NCBI GenBank assembly: GCA_910586715.1
Contig: CAJUJG010000006.1
Coordinates: 39,348 to 103,347, forward strand
DNA from: an uncultured Lachnospiraceae bacterium
GTDB taxonomy: Bacteria > Bacillota > Clostridia > Lachnospirales > Lachnospiraceae
Direction: 5' to 3'
Length of the DNA stretch: 64,000 bases
The notes under the pieces were generated by a model. It saw only the letters and a list, made by a program, of their open reading frames with translations, did not search any database and was not told the origin of the DNA. Positions within the stretch are counted from its first letter, which is position 1. Every line of letters starts with the position of its first letter. The position numbers and the translations under genes are program-made. Below are positions 1 through 8,237 of the stretch, one piece after another.

Positions 1-3000
1 GGTGCCGGATGCCGTTCCGCTGATCAGTGTCGGATTGGTGACGGAAACGACGGGCGTTTTGGTGTCCACGGTCACTGACGCGCTGCCTGTACCGCCTGAT
101 GCTTTTCCTGACGTGTCACACATGTCCTTGATGTTTGCCGCGTTGTTGATTTTATTTACTTTTAATGTGCCTGTGGCGTTTGCGGGCACTGTCCCCGTGA
201 AGTAGAGGACGTTGGTGTCGGCGCCGCCTGCGTAGGCAAAGCTGCCCCATGTGGTGTCGATGGACACGCTGCCAAGGTCGCTGTTTTTGCTGTCTACGAT
301 TTCATCAAATATGAGGGAGACGGTGACGGTATCGCCTGTCTTATAGGTGCCGCCTGCCATTGGCGCAACTGCCAAAAGCTGCGGTTCCGTGGCGTCTTTT
401 ACCTTGATATAGTCGTCGTAGGTATCGACGAGCCATTTGTCGGTGGCGCTTCCTGTTGACGCAAACCATACGTTCACTTCGTCGTCGAAGCCGAACGCGA
501 TGTAGTCTCCTTCCTCGGCGCCGCTTCTTGCGGACTCTCTCCAGCCTGAGAGGTTGCTTCGCATATTTGCCCCGGGTACGGTGATGGTGGCTGTTTTGCC
601 GTTGTCGATGTCCCATCTTGCGGTGTATTTTGCGGCGCCGAAAAGGTTGTCGTCGATGTTGATTGCGCCGTTGTGCTCATTGGCGCTGTCGAAGTTGTTC
701 GGCTTGTGGTCGGCTATCCATATGTGCTCGTAGCCGTCGCTGTCTTCCCTGCCTTTGAAGCGCAGTCTGTAGTAATAGCCGTCCGCGGTTGCCTTGATGT
801 AAGCCTTTTCCTTGTCGCTGCCTGATATGCTAAAGGTTCTTTGGACGTTGAAATTTAGCTGTCCGTGCGACTGGTTGTAGCCTCGGTTGTTGCGAAAATA
901 GGGCTGGTGGTCTTTTGTTTTGCTGCGGTCGGCGACGATATTGTTGTCATTGTTGGTGGGAAAGCTTTGCTGCTTTTCCGAATATACGTTTCTGTTAACG
1001 GTGTAGGCGCTTCCTTTTGTCATTGTCCTTGTCGCCCTTACGGTGTCCCCGAGGGTGGCGCCGCCTGTGACGCGGTATAGCTCGACCTGATAGGTACGGT
1101 CGGCGTTGGTGTAGGCGGTGGCGGTTTTACTGCCGTAGGCAGTGTTTACCCCGCGCTCTGTTATGCTGATGGTCTTTGTGGTCTCTCCTGCCGTAAAGGT
1201 CAGGCTGCTTGCCCGGTGCGTGAAGTGCGTGCCGCCTGCAGCGGAGCCGTTTACGGTGCGGTAGTATACTTTCTGTGTGCCTTCGGTTCCGTTTGTCCTT
1301 GTGACGGTGAAGGTGTTGTTTCCGTTGTTTTTGATGGTGAAGGCGCCGTATTGCTTTGCGCCGATGTTAAATGCCACGTTGGAGCTGTAATAACAGGTGT
1401 TATCCGCCTTTGCGTAGGCGCGGGCATAGTAATGAACCCCTGATATGATGTCAGCGGCTGTTACTTTGATGGCGTCATTTTTCTTTACCGCAGTCACAGC
1501 GGATTTGGCACTGCCCTGATTGAGCGTTACCGTGGGATTTTGCATGGTGCCCCACACAAAACCGCTTTCCGTTATAGTTTTGCCGCCTGCGCCCTCCAGT
1601 TTCGCAGAAAGGGTGAAGCTTGTTGAGGTTCCCTGTCTTGTGGCTGTGGGCTGTCCGATTTTTAGGGTCTCCAAAATGAGGATTGGGCAGTCTTTTGTGG
1701 TCTGATTGCCTGCCTTGTCCTTTGCCGTTACTTTTATTGCGGCATCGGTAAGCGGGTTTGGAAATATGTAGCTTACCTCGCATTCCTGCGTCATGTTGTC
1801 TGTGACGTGCAATGCCTGCTCGAAGAGCTTTTTTGCCTGTGCATTATCCATCTTTTCTGACACTGTGATTGGCGTGTATTCGATTTGGGGCGGCTCCTTG
1901 TCAATGTTTGTCACATTTACGGTGTACGTTTTTGATTTCGGTTGTCCGTCCTGCTGATAGCTGACGGTGAAATCGTATGTACCGTTTTGTGTGACTGTCC
2001 GTTTTCCGCCGTCCTGTACGGTGATATTTGTCACGGAATTGTCCACCGGCTCTGCCTTCACCCGTATCTCTACATTCTGATTTGTAAACACGGCAGGCGT
2101 CAGGGTATGGCTGGTCTTTAACAAGACATTGGCGCCTTCGCCTTGTATGAAATCGAAGCTGACCGTATCTGTCGCCTTAATTTCCTCCGTATCGGCATTT
2201 TTTAAAATACCTGTAATTTTATATCTGCCTGACGGGGAGTCTAACGGCATGGTAAGCGAAACCGTCTCATCGGCTGACGCTTTTCCGAAACAGGCATCCA
2301 GCGCGTCGCCCGTCTCCTCACATATCAGGGTATATTCTGTTGCATATTCTGTTGTCCCTGTCTGCTTAATGGTCACCTGGGCGTCTACTGTTGTTTTGTC
2401 TCCATTATTAATGGCGTTGCGCAGTTTAATCGAAAATTCCTCAATCGCATTGTCCTTCGTTCCGCCGTCCAAAATGAGCTGCATCCAGTCCACTTTCACT
2501 GACCAGCCGGATGCAATTGTTACGGAAATTACATTTTTTCCTTTTTTTAATTTTTCCAGCGGTATTTCCAGTATGGTTGTGTTCCATGTATTGTTTGTGC
2601 CGGAAAGATAGCCGATTGTCTCTGCATTATATGACTCATACCACTGATTTCTGCGATCCATCGGCAGAAAAATATCATCATTGAGATATACATAATCTGT
2701 CTCACCATAGTCCTCATCCACATCATTTGCCTTGATTGCCAAATACGCACTCTGCGTGGGCAGCTCGTCCAGTGTAAAGGAAAGTTCAATTGGCGCATGC
2801 GCTTTATGTCCAGACATATAACTGTCTATATCGCCATCCGCTGTCCCGGTGTGGGAGTTGTTCTCGTTATCGTCCGTAATCATGAGCGTCCGTGGGTGCG
2901 TCACTGCGGCTCTTGCCTTGCTGTATGCCTTAGGCTGCACAGTCGGTTCTACGCCATAGTCCTCTACCAAGTCCTCCAGTGTGAGCGGATCCGGCGTTTC

Positions 3001-4203
3001 GTCCTGATTTATCAGGTCCCGGGCAGAGTGCGGATAGTGATACGGGCAGTCGAAGTCCATGCAGTCTTTTTTTGTGTCGCGGATGTGCTCTAAGCCCTCT
3101 AAACGCGTCAGAAGGGAAAGGAGCTCGTTTTCCTCCGGGTATTTCTGTATGTAAGCGTCCGCGGCAGCTCTCGCCTCCGTCAGCTTAGGTTCTTCTATGA
3201 GGTCTTTGTTTTCGGTGATTGTCTGAGTGGTTTTGTTGTAGGTCAGGTAGTCCTCGGGATTCGGGAGGGCGCGCAGAAGCGTGAGCAGGGCTTGGAGCTC
3301 CTGCTGCCATGCGGCGTCTTGGGTTACCTCGACCGTGATTTGGGGCAGGGGTACGCCGTCTGCCGTTGTGTAGCCTTTTGGGAGGACGGCAGTAAAGGTG
3401 TAGATGCCTTCACGGTCTTTGTCATATACGGGGGCGCTGGTCCATGTGATGTTTTCTATGGTAACGGGCGCACTTTCCCCGTTGTTTTCGGGCGCACTTT
3501 CCCCTGTGGGTTGGGGCGCACTTTCCCCGTTGGCGGTTTGCAGGGTGTTTACCGTTATTTTGTTTTGTGCCTCATATGTGGGCAGGGTAACGGTATGCGT
3601 TTCGGTTTTTTCGTCCGATTCCGGCTTTGGTGTCGGTTCCGGTTCCTGTTTTGTTTCCGGCACGGTTGTTGTATCAGGCTCCTGTCTCGTTTCCGGTACT
3701 GTTGTCGGCGGTATCGTGCCCGGCTCCTGTTTTGTTTCCGGCTCCGTTGCCGTGTCAGGCTCCTGTTTTGTTTCCGGCTCCGTTGTCGGCGGTACCGTGT
3801 CAGGCTCCTGTTTCGTTTCCGGCGGGTCGGATTGTTCTGTATCAGGTTTTGTATCTGATTGTTGTGTATCCGATTGTTCTGTATCTGATTGTTGTGTATC
3901 CGATTGTTCTGTATCTGATTGTTCTGTATCTGATTGTTCTATGTATGCCTCAAGTGTGTCAGGCAGTGCCAGCTCTTCCTGTTTGGTTCCGGGCGCGACA
4001 GTCTGATTCTGCACTTCCTTTGGCAGTTGTACAAATGCCGTTATCCGCGCAGCGTCTGCATCTGCCGACGCGATGACGGACAATGTTTCCAGTATGTTTG
4101 GATAAGTGGTGCATACTACGCAAAAGCACAGCACTGCTGCCAGTATGCGCATGCGCCTTTTTCTCCTTTTCTTTAACCATGCACGGTATTCTTCTGCATT
4201 CAT
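1..4203 (-). CDS. Giant cell-surface protein, C-terminus cut by window edge
   Basis: One frame stays open for 1401 codons from the ATG at 4203 to base 1. I checked every line for in-frame stops and found none. AGGAGGTAC stands just upstream of the ATG. A basic N-terminus (KKRRKRR, residues 11-17) and a hydrophobic segment (about 20-38) form a signal or anchor. A low-complexity stalk follows: six [EQ]QSDT units (residues 89-118), five PET[KR]QEP units, then three GESAP units. Next come a jelly-roll-like segment (about 475-575), Ig-like stretches, a Calx-beta-like domain (about 950-1020, with TVNGSAAGGTHF) and another Ig-like repeat running off the edge. The architecture suggests an adhesin or surface-anchored protein. 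No sorting signal can be judged because the C-terminus is outside. A 21-bp direct-repeat operator lies upstream. The domain names are my inference from sequence style. Confidence 0.9.
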   Translation of the reverse strand, partial: MNAEEYRAWLKKRRKRRMRILAAVLCFCVVCTTYPNILETLSVIASADADAARITAFVQLPKEVQNQTVAPGTKQEELALPDTLEAYIEQSDTEQSDTEQSDTQQSDTEQSDTQQSDTKPDTEQSDPPETKQEPDTVPPTTEPETKQEPDTATEPETKQEPGTIPPTTVPETRQEPDTTTVPETKQEPEPTPKPESDEKTETHTVTLPTYEAQNKITVNTLQTANGESAPQPTGESAPENNGESAPVTIENITWTSAPVYDKDREGIYTFTAVLPKGYTTADGVPLPQITVEVTQDAAWQQELQALLTLLRALPNPEDYLTYNKTTQTITENKDLIEEPKLTEARAAADAYIQKYPEENELLSLLTRLEGLEHIRDTKKDCMDFDCPYHYPHSARDLINQDETPDPLTLEDLVEDYGVEPTVQPKAYSKARAAVTHPRTLMITDDNENNSHTGTADGDIDSYMSGHKAHAPIELSFTLDELPTQSAYLAIKANDVDEDYGETDYVYLNDDIFLPMDRRNQWYESYNAETIGYLSGTNNTWNTTILEIPLEKLKKGKNVISVTIASGWSVKVDWMQLILDGGTKDNAIEEFSIKLRNAINNGDKTTVDAQVTIKQTGTTEYATEYTLICEETGDALDACFGKASADETVSLTMPLDSPSGRYKITGILKNADTEEIKATDTVSFDFIQGEGANVLLKTSHTLTPAVFTNQNVEIRVKAEPVDNSVTNITVQDGGKRTVTQNGTYDFTVSYQQDGQPKSKTYTVNVTNIDKEPPQIEYTPITVSEKMDNAQAKKLFEQALHVTDNMTQECEVSYIFPNPLTDAAIKVTAKDKAGNQTTKDCPILILETLKIGQPTATRQGTSTSFTLSAKLEGAGGKTITESGFVWGTMQNPTVTLNQGSAKSAVTAVKKNDAIKVTAADIISGVHYYARAYAKADNTCYYSSNVAFNIGAKQYGAFTIKNNGNNTFTVTRTNGTEGTQKVYYRTVNGSAAGGTHFTHRASSLTFTAGETTKTISITERGVNTAYGSKTATAYTNADRTYQVELYRVTGGATLGDTVRATRTMTKGSAYTVNRNVYSEKQQSFPTNNDNNIVADRSKTKDHQPYFRNNRGYNQSHGQLNFNVQRTFSISGSDKEKAYIKATADGYYYRLRFKGREDSDGYEHIWIADHKPNNFDSANEHNGAINIDDNLFGAAKYTARWDIDNGKTATITVPGANMRSNLSGWRESARSGAEEGDYIAFGFDDEVNVWFASTGSATDKWLVDTYDDYIKVKDATEPQLLAVAPMAGGTYKTGDTVTVSLIFDEIVDSKNSDLGSVSIDTTWGSFAYAGGADTNVLYFTGTVPANATGTLKVNKINNAANIKDMCDTSGKASGGTGSASVTVDTKTPVVSVTNPTLISGTASGT
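3466..3528 (-). repeat. GESAP repeat x3, 24-bp period
   Basis: Three GESAP units at 3514-3528, 3490-3504 and 3466-3480, exactly 24 bp apart, end the low-complexity stalk. Confidence 0.8.
3640..3822 (-). repeat. PET[KR]QEP low-complexity repeat x5
   Basis: Five copies of PETKQEP or PETRQEP alternate with DTVPPTTE- or DTATE-like linkers. This is a Pro/Glu/Thr-rich stalk, typical of cell-wall-spanning segments. Confidence 0.85.
3850..3939 (-). repeat. 15-bp tandem repeat encoding [EQ]QSDT x6
   Basis: Six consecutive 15-bp units encode EQSDT or QQSDT in the stalk of the giant surface protein. Near-identity at the DNA level makes slippage-driven length variation likely. Confidence 0.9.
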
Positions 4204-4327
4204 AATGTTGTACCTCCTCCTGTGACTGCGTTGTGTTGTGTTTTTAATCACGCATGTTATTTTATAGTAATTTAATAATTTATTACTTATCATTTTACGG
4301 AAAAAATAACCTTTTGCACACCGTCTT

Positions 4328-4359
4328 GGTACAATTTGTCATTTTGAGGGTACAATTTG
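4328..4359 (-). promoter_or_regulatory. LytTR-type direct-repeat operator and promoter of the giant surface gene
   Basis: GGTACAATTTG occurs at 4328-4338 and again at 4349-4359 (plus-strand reading), a period of exactly 21 bp. Paired direct repeats two helical turns apart are the usual form of LytTR-family sites. On the minus strand a -10-like TAAAAT (4297-4292) follows after a 30-bp gap, with no good -35 between, as expected for an activator-dependent promoter. Two further promoters in the window have the same geometry. That a LytTR protein binds here is inferred. Confidence 0.65.
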
Positions 4360-4433
4360 CAGTTTTAAGTTGAAATTTTCTCTTGACAGACGGTTTGATG
4401 CATACAATCGGGGAACGCTCGTTTGCACGACAT

Positions 4434-4466
4434 AAGAAAAGCACCCGCCATTTCTGACAGATGCCC
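4434..4466 (-). terminator. Putative terminator of the toxin-antitoxin operon
   Basis: Just after the toxin stop the minus strand has an imperfect stem (GCATCTG pairing with CGGGTGC through G-U pairs) followed by TTTTCTT. It would insulate the TA operon from the surface-protein promoter. Confidence 0.5.
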
Positions 4467-4472
4467 TCCTAT

Positions 4473-4805
4473 TCAGTATCCCATTTCTGTTTCACTAAGC
4501 TGTCTGCGGATATCCCTGCCGCCGTACATGATGCGGACAATGCTCACTGTGTTTCTGGTTTCATCCGGCAGATAAAACACAAGGTAATTATCAACAGGGA
4601 AAAAACGGAGCCCTTCGCTGTGCCACGGTTCTTCTTCGTACAACCGGAACCGCATCGGCATCTCATCAAGAGCGCGGATTTCCTTCATGATCCGCTGCGT
4701 CTGCCCTGCTGCCGTTTCCGGCACAAGCAGTTCATATGCAATATACTCGTATATATCCCTCAGATCACGCCTCGCCCCGGCCGTGTATACGATATCCCAG
4801 CTCAT
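4473..4805 (-). CDS. RelE/ParE-family toxin
   Basis: This 110-residue protein has the length and pattern of the type II RelE/ParE superfamily: an N-terminal strand (WDIVYTAGARRDLRDIYEYI), a basic helical hairpin, a central FRLYEEEPW stretch and a C-terminal VRIMYGGRDIRRQL. Most relatives cleave ribosome-bound mRNA, while ParE-type members poison gyrase. Sequence alone does not settle which applies. Its ATG overlaps the stop of the upstream antitoxin gene by 4 bp (ATGA), the usual coupling in such operons. Confidence 0.85.
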   Translation of the reverse strand: MSWDIVYTAGARRDLRDIYEYIAYELLVPETAAGQTQRIMKEIRALDEMPMRFRLYEEEPWHSEGLRFFPVDNYLVFYLPDETRNTVSIVRIMYGGRDIRRQLSETEMGY

Positions 4806-5107
4806 ATCCCGTAATCCCGCCGCATTTCTTCTTCCACTGCATCTGCTGAATATACCCTGCCTTCGTGTATATCCTCTAATCCCTTTCCTATCTCTGCATC
4901 AAACTGTTCTTTTGTAAGGGAGGCGTATACGAGGGGCGCCTTCTTCGGCAGCTTCATCTCAAACGGGATTCCCTGCTGAAGCACAACCTGCCTTAAAAAC
5001 ATACCGACTGCATTTGACATCGGTATCCCAAGCTGGTCAAGCACCCGCTCTGCCTGCTCCTTGAGCTCCGGCTCCACACGCGCGAATACATTTGATGTCC
5101 TTGCCAT
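4802..5107 (-). CDS. RelB/DinJ-family antitoxin
   Basis: The 101-residue protein opens with a ribbon-helix-helix segment (ARTSNVFARVEPELKEQAER) followed by LGIPMSNAVGMFLRQV, a hallmark of RelB/DinJ antitoxins. Such proteins bind DNA through the N-terminus and wrap the toxin with the C-terminal tail. It is the first gene of a two-gene operon with the toxin. Its promoter overlaps an inverted repeat, which points to autorepression. A ribosome-binding site (AAAGGATG) lies upstream of the ATG at 5107. Confidence 0.88.
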   Translation of the reverse strand: MARTSNVFARVEPELKEQAERVLDQLGIPMSNAVGMFLRQVVLQQGIPFEMKLPKKAPLVYASLTKEQFDAEIGKGLEDIHEGRVYSADAVEEEMRRDYGI

Positions 5108-5131
5108 CTAAACCACATCCTTTCGCTATAT

Positions 5132-5160
5132 AGTATACCGTTTTTGCTTGCGGTATGCAA
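5132..5160 (-). promoter_or_regulatory. Toxin-antitoxin promoter overlapped by an operator-like inverted repeat
   Basis: On the minus strand TTGCAT (5160-5155), a 17-bp spacer and TATACT (5137-5132) form a strong sigma-A promoter. The arms GCATACCG and CGGTATAC lie inside it, so a repressor bound there would cover both promoter elements. The likely repressor is the antitoxin or the toxin-antitoxin complex (inferred). Confidence 0.7.
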
Positions 5161-5250
5161 GCGTTCCGCTTAATTCAATCCACTTTCTTTTCCCTGATTA
5201 AAATTTGTTTATAAAATTTTAATTATTTGCAAATATTCATTATTCCGCTT

Positions 5251-5279
5251 TTGCATTTTAAGCAATTTTTTGATATAAT
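5251..5279 (+). promoter_or_regulatory. Sigma-A promoter of the plus-strand LytTR/GHKL operon
   Basis: TTGCAT at 5251-5256, a 17-bp spacer and a perfect TATAAT at 5274-5279 lie about 70 bp upstream of the regulator start. No 21-bp direct repeats are seen here, unlike the other LytTR locus. Confidence 0.75.
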
Positions 5280-5346
5280 TTTAATCAAAGATGCAATATC
5301 CGTATTTTGTGCCTTCAAAACATATATTCGAAAAGGAGTCAACCCC

Positions 5347-6099
5347 GTGCAAATGAGAATTGCTTTATGTGATGACGAAATATCTTTTCATGAAACGGCT
5401 GCCGCGCTTTTAAAACAATACCGGCAGACAAGACCTTCCGACACGTTTACTCTCACCTTGTTTTCCTCAGGGCAGGAGCTGTTGGATTATACCCTGGAGC
5501 ACGGCGCGTTTGACATTTACTTATTGGATGTGCTGATGCCCGGACAAAACGGCATTGAGACAGGCGCCGCTCTGCGTGGCAGAAACGACAGGGGAATTAT
5601 TATTTATCTGACCTTTTCCCCCGATTTTGCGGTAGAGTCCTACAGTACGGAGGCGCTGCACTATCTGTTGAAGCCCGTGGAACAAGAGCAGTTTTTTGCC
5701 GTTATGGACAAGGCAATGGCGTATTTTTCCAAGATACAAACAGAAAATATCTCCGTAAAAACCACAAACGCGCTGCGCATACTTCCCGTTTCGGACATTC
5801 TCTACGCAGAGCGCGTGGAACGCTGTGTCTGCTATTATTTAATCGACAATACCGCCGTAACCGGCATAACGTTTAACGGTACCTTTCAAAACGCCGTCGC
5901 ACCGCTGCTTTGCTTTGACTCCATGCTTCCTGTCGGCGCGTCCTTTGTCGTAAACCTTTCCCACGTGTCGGAAATCACCAAATCCGCCCTTATCATGCGC
6001 GGCGGACGCCTTGTTCCGGTACCGCGCCGTATCTATGAAGATGTCAAAGCCAAGTGGATGGATTACTGGTTTCGCCAAGGAGAATGCCATGTTATTTGA
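5347..6099 (+). CDS. LytTR-family response regulator
   Basis: A CheY-like receiver comes first (ALCDDE near residue 8, phospho-acceptor Asp in YLLDVLMP near residue 61, Lys in LLKPVEQE near residue 109). A LytTR DNA-binding domain fills the C-terminal half, ending VPVPRRIYEDVK. I chose GTG at 5347 because AGGAG (5334-5338) sits 8 bp upstream, giving 250 residues. ATG at 5353 is the alternative. It is the first gene of an operon and overlaps the kinase start by 11 bp. Regulators of this type control surface or secreted products and bacteriocins in Firmicutes. No AgrD/AgrB-like peptide system is adjacent, so the signal is unknown. Confidence 0.9.
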   Translation: MQMRIALCDDEISFHETAAALLKQYRQTRPSDTFTLTLFSSGQELLDYTLEHGAFDIYLLDVLMPGQNGIETGAALRGRNDRGIIIYLTFSPDFAVESYSTEALHYLLKPVEQEQFFAVMDKAMAYFSKIQTENISVKTTNALRILPVSDILYAERVERCVCYYLIDNTAVTGITFNGTFQNAVAPLLCFDSMLPVGASFVVNLSHVSEITKSALIMRGGRLVPVPRRIYEDVKAKWMDYWFRQGECHVI

Positions 6100-7375
6100 A
6101 GACAATATTCCATACAGTACCCTAAAAACCCTGCTGATTGTGCTTGGAACGCTTGGCATGATGTGCACCACCACGCGTTTTAAATACAGTGCAAAACGCG
6201 TTGCGCTGCATTTTTTCCTATATCTGAGCTACGTGGCGGCATCCAGCGCCGCAATTATTTTCTTTTTGGGCTACCCGGTTTTTCTGCGCGTCTTTCTGTT
6301 CACCATTTCCGTTCCTGCGATTGTGCTGGTTTTTAAAATGGCAAAGGACCAGCCTGCAAAAGCGGTATTTAACTATATGACGCAGATATTAATCTCCGCG
6401 TATGCCGCTGCAACTACGACTCTTATCAACGCTGCCATCAGCGGCAATGAGCTGACCGATTTTTTCATGCGCCTGACGTTTTATGTACTGATTATTCTGT
6501 TGGAATACCGCTTTTTGCGCCGTCCGTTTCTGTGGTTTACCAACGTTACCGATAGCGGATGGCTTATTTTGGCGCTTATTCCCTGCTCCCTGATTACATA
6601 TGCCGTCATGCTTGCCTCCTATCCGGTCCCCTACACGCAAAACCCGCCAAACGTTGTATATATCTATCTGTTTAGCGCAGTCATTGCCGTAATTTATTTC
6701 TCTGTTTTTCAGTATCTTGCCATGCAGTACCGCCTGCAGATAACGAAACAGGATTTGGAGCTTATGGAAGTTCAGGTGAACCGCTTAAAAGACAAGCTTT
6801 CGGCAGATGCAATCGCAGCGGAAAAATCCCGTATTGACAGACATGATACACGCCATATCCTTTGCACGGCTGCATCCTTGTTGGAGGAAGGAAAAACAGC
6901 GGATGCACTTGACTATATCAGTCAGTCCATCCGCCAGTTCCAAACGCACACATCGGTACGGTATTGTCAGGATGTTATCATCAACGCGACGCTCTCCTCC
7001 TATTTCGCACAGGCAAAGGAGGCGGGAATTACGTTGGAGACACGGCTGCAGTTTTCGGATACGCTGCCGGTCGATTCGGGGGAGTTTGCGATTGTCATTG
7101 CAAACGCGCTTGAAAATGCCATAAACGCCTGCAGTCTCCTCCCGAAGGAGAAACGCAGGATTGCTGTCCGGTGTATCTGTACGCCAAAGTTCATGTTTGA
7201 GATTTCCAATCCCTGCAGCGAACCGGTTGCCTTCTCAGCGGACGGACTGCCGCTCTCCAAGGAACACGGGCATGGTATCGGAACACGCTCGATTTTTACC
7301 TTTTGTAACAAGTACCATGCATTGTACGATTTTTCCGTATCAAACGGGCAGTTTGTCCTGCGCATCGTTCTGTAA
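6089..7375 (+). CDS. GHKL-domain sensor histidine kinase (AgrC/CitA-like fold), intact
   Basis: ATG at 6089 follows AAGGAG by 6 bp and lies inside the end of the regulator gene, indicating translational coupling; the product is 428 residues. The N-terminal half has about six hydrophobic membrane segments. A cytoplasmic coiled linker leads to the H-box IDRHDTRH (about residue 250), the N-box NALENAINAC (about 339) and the glycine box EHGHGIGTRS (about 393). All catalytic signatures are present, so it should phosphorylate the upstream regulator. The ligand cannot be told from the sequence. Confidence 0.9.
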   Translation: MLFEDNIPYSTLKTLLIVLGTLGMMCTTTRFKYSAKRVALHFFLYLSYVAASSAAIIFFLGYPVFLRVFLFTISVPAIVLVFKMAKDQPAKAVFNYMTQILISAYAAATTTLINAAISGNELTDFFMRLTFYVLIILLEYRFLRRPFLWFTNVTDSGWLILALIPCSLITYAVMLASYPVPYTQNPPNVVYIYLFSAVIAVIYFSVFQYLAMQYRLQITKQDLELMEVQVNRLKDKLSADAIAAEKSRIDRHDTRHILCTAASLLEEGKTADALDYISQSIRQFQTHTSVRYCQDVIINATLSSYFAQAKEAGITLETRLQFSDTLPVDSGEFAIVIANALENAINACSLLPKEKRRIAVRCICTPKFMFEISNPCSEPVAFSADGLPLSKEHGHGIGTRSIFTFCNKYHALYDFSVSNGQFVLRIVL

Positions 7376-7415
7376 CTTATTATGAAAACAGAACAATACA
7401 TAATAGGAGAAGATA

Positions 7416-8237
7416 TTACAGCACCGAAACAGGTCCGCCTATTTCTTCCCGCGCCACATAGAGCGAATGATCCGGTCTGACACTCGTGTACCATTTTACC
7501 AGCGCCATAGCCCCCCGCTCTATTTCAATGCAGGTAATGCAGCGCGGGTGGACACAGCTTCCCGTATTATAATAATATGCGGGCTCCTCGGGCATTACAG
7601 GGCGGTGCGTATGTCCGGTAATCAAAATATGTTTGTTTTCTACTGCCCAATCTTTTAAACGCGTTTCACAGTTATTTTTCACATGATAATTTTTTGCTGC
7701 GCTTGTCGGGTCCAAAACGCCCACATTTTCTAACGGACTCCAAATATATCTCACCAAAAAACACGCTGCCCGCCAAAACGTAGAATTTAACAGGCTTGCC
7801 TGATGACCATGCGTCAGATAAAGCGCGCGCTGCGGCATATTGGGCGGACACAGGATAATTCCCTCATAAAAGGGAAACGCCGGGCACCGGGATTTTATCT
7901 TTTTTACCATATCATGATTTCCGTAAATAAGGTACAGCCTGCCCTGACTGTTGAATTTTGTAAACATCTCAAATACATCCTCATGCACCTCGATAATGTT
8001 TTTCATGCTGCGATTTTCCCACAGCTCGTCACCGTCGCCAAGTTCAATATAAGTAAATCCGTTTTTGTAATAGTGCTCTAACGCTGCATAATATAAATGC
8101 TGGTTCTTTAAAAAATTATCGGAAGCGGTGCCGACGCCCCTGTGGCAGTCGCTCATTAGCACATATCGGGAACGATGTGTAAACGGCAGCACAAGGGCGT
8201 TTTCAAAAGCGCGCACCAAACGCGACGAAACACTCAT
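7416..8237 (-). CDS. Calcineurin-like metallophosphoesterase
   Basis: This 273-residue protein carries the ordered motifs of the family: MSDCHRG (metal Asp/His), GDGDELWENR, YGNHDM, THGHQ and GHTHRPV near the C-terminus. The layout resembles bacterial UDP-2,3-diacylglucosamine pyrophosphatase-like and other soluble phosphoesterases, but Gram-positives lack lipid A, so the substrate is unknown. There is no signal peptide, which suggests a cytoplasmic enzyme. Its start overlaps the stop of the upstream DUF4474-like gene by 4 bp and GGAGACGGTC precedes the ATG, so the two are translationally coupled. Confidence 0.85.
   Translation of the reverse strand: MSVSSRLVRAFENALVLPFTHRSRYVLMSDCHRGVGTASDNFLKNQHLYYAALEHYYKNGFTYIELGDGDELWENRSMKNIIEVHEDVFEMFTKFNSQGRLYLIYGNHDMVKKIKSRCPAFPFYEGIILCPPNMPQRALYLTHGHQASLLNSTFWRAACFLVRYIWSPLENVGVLDPTSAAKNYHVKNNCETRLKDWAVENKHILITGHTHRPVMPEEPAYYYNTGSCVHPRCITCIEIERGAMALVKWYTSVRPDHSLYVAREEIGGPVSVL

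Noticed and set aside
3404..4076. Plus-strand frames rich in Cys, Val and Ser repeats
   Set aside because: They are the antisense reading of the EQSDT and PETKQEP repeats in the surface gene; the repeated look is an artefact of the 15-bp units.
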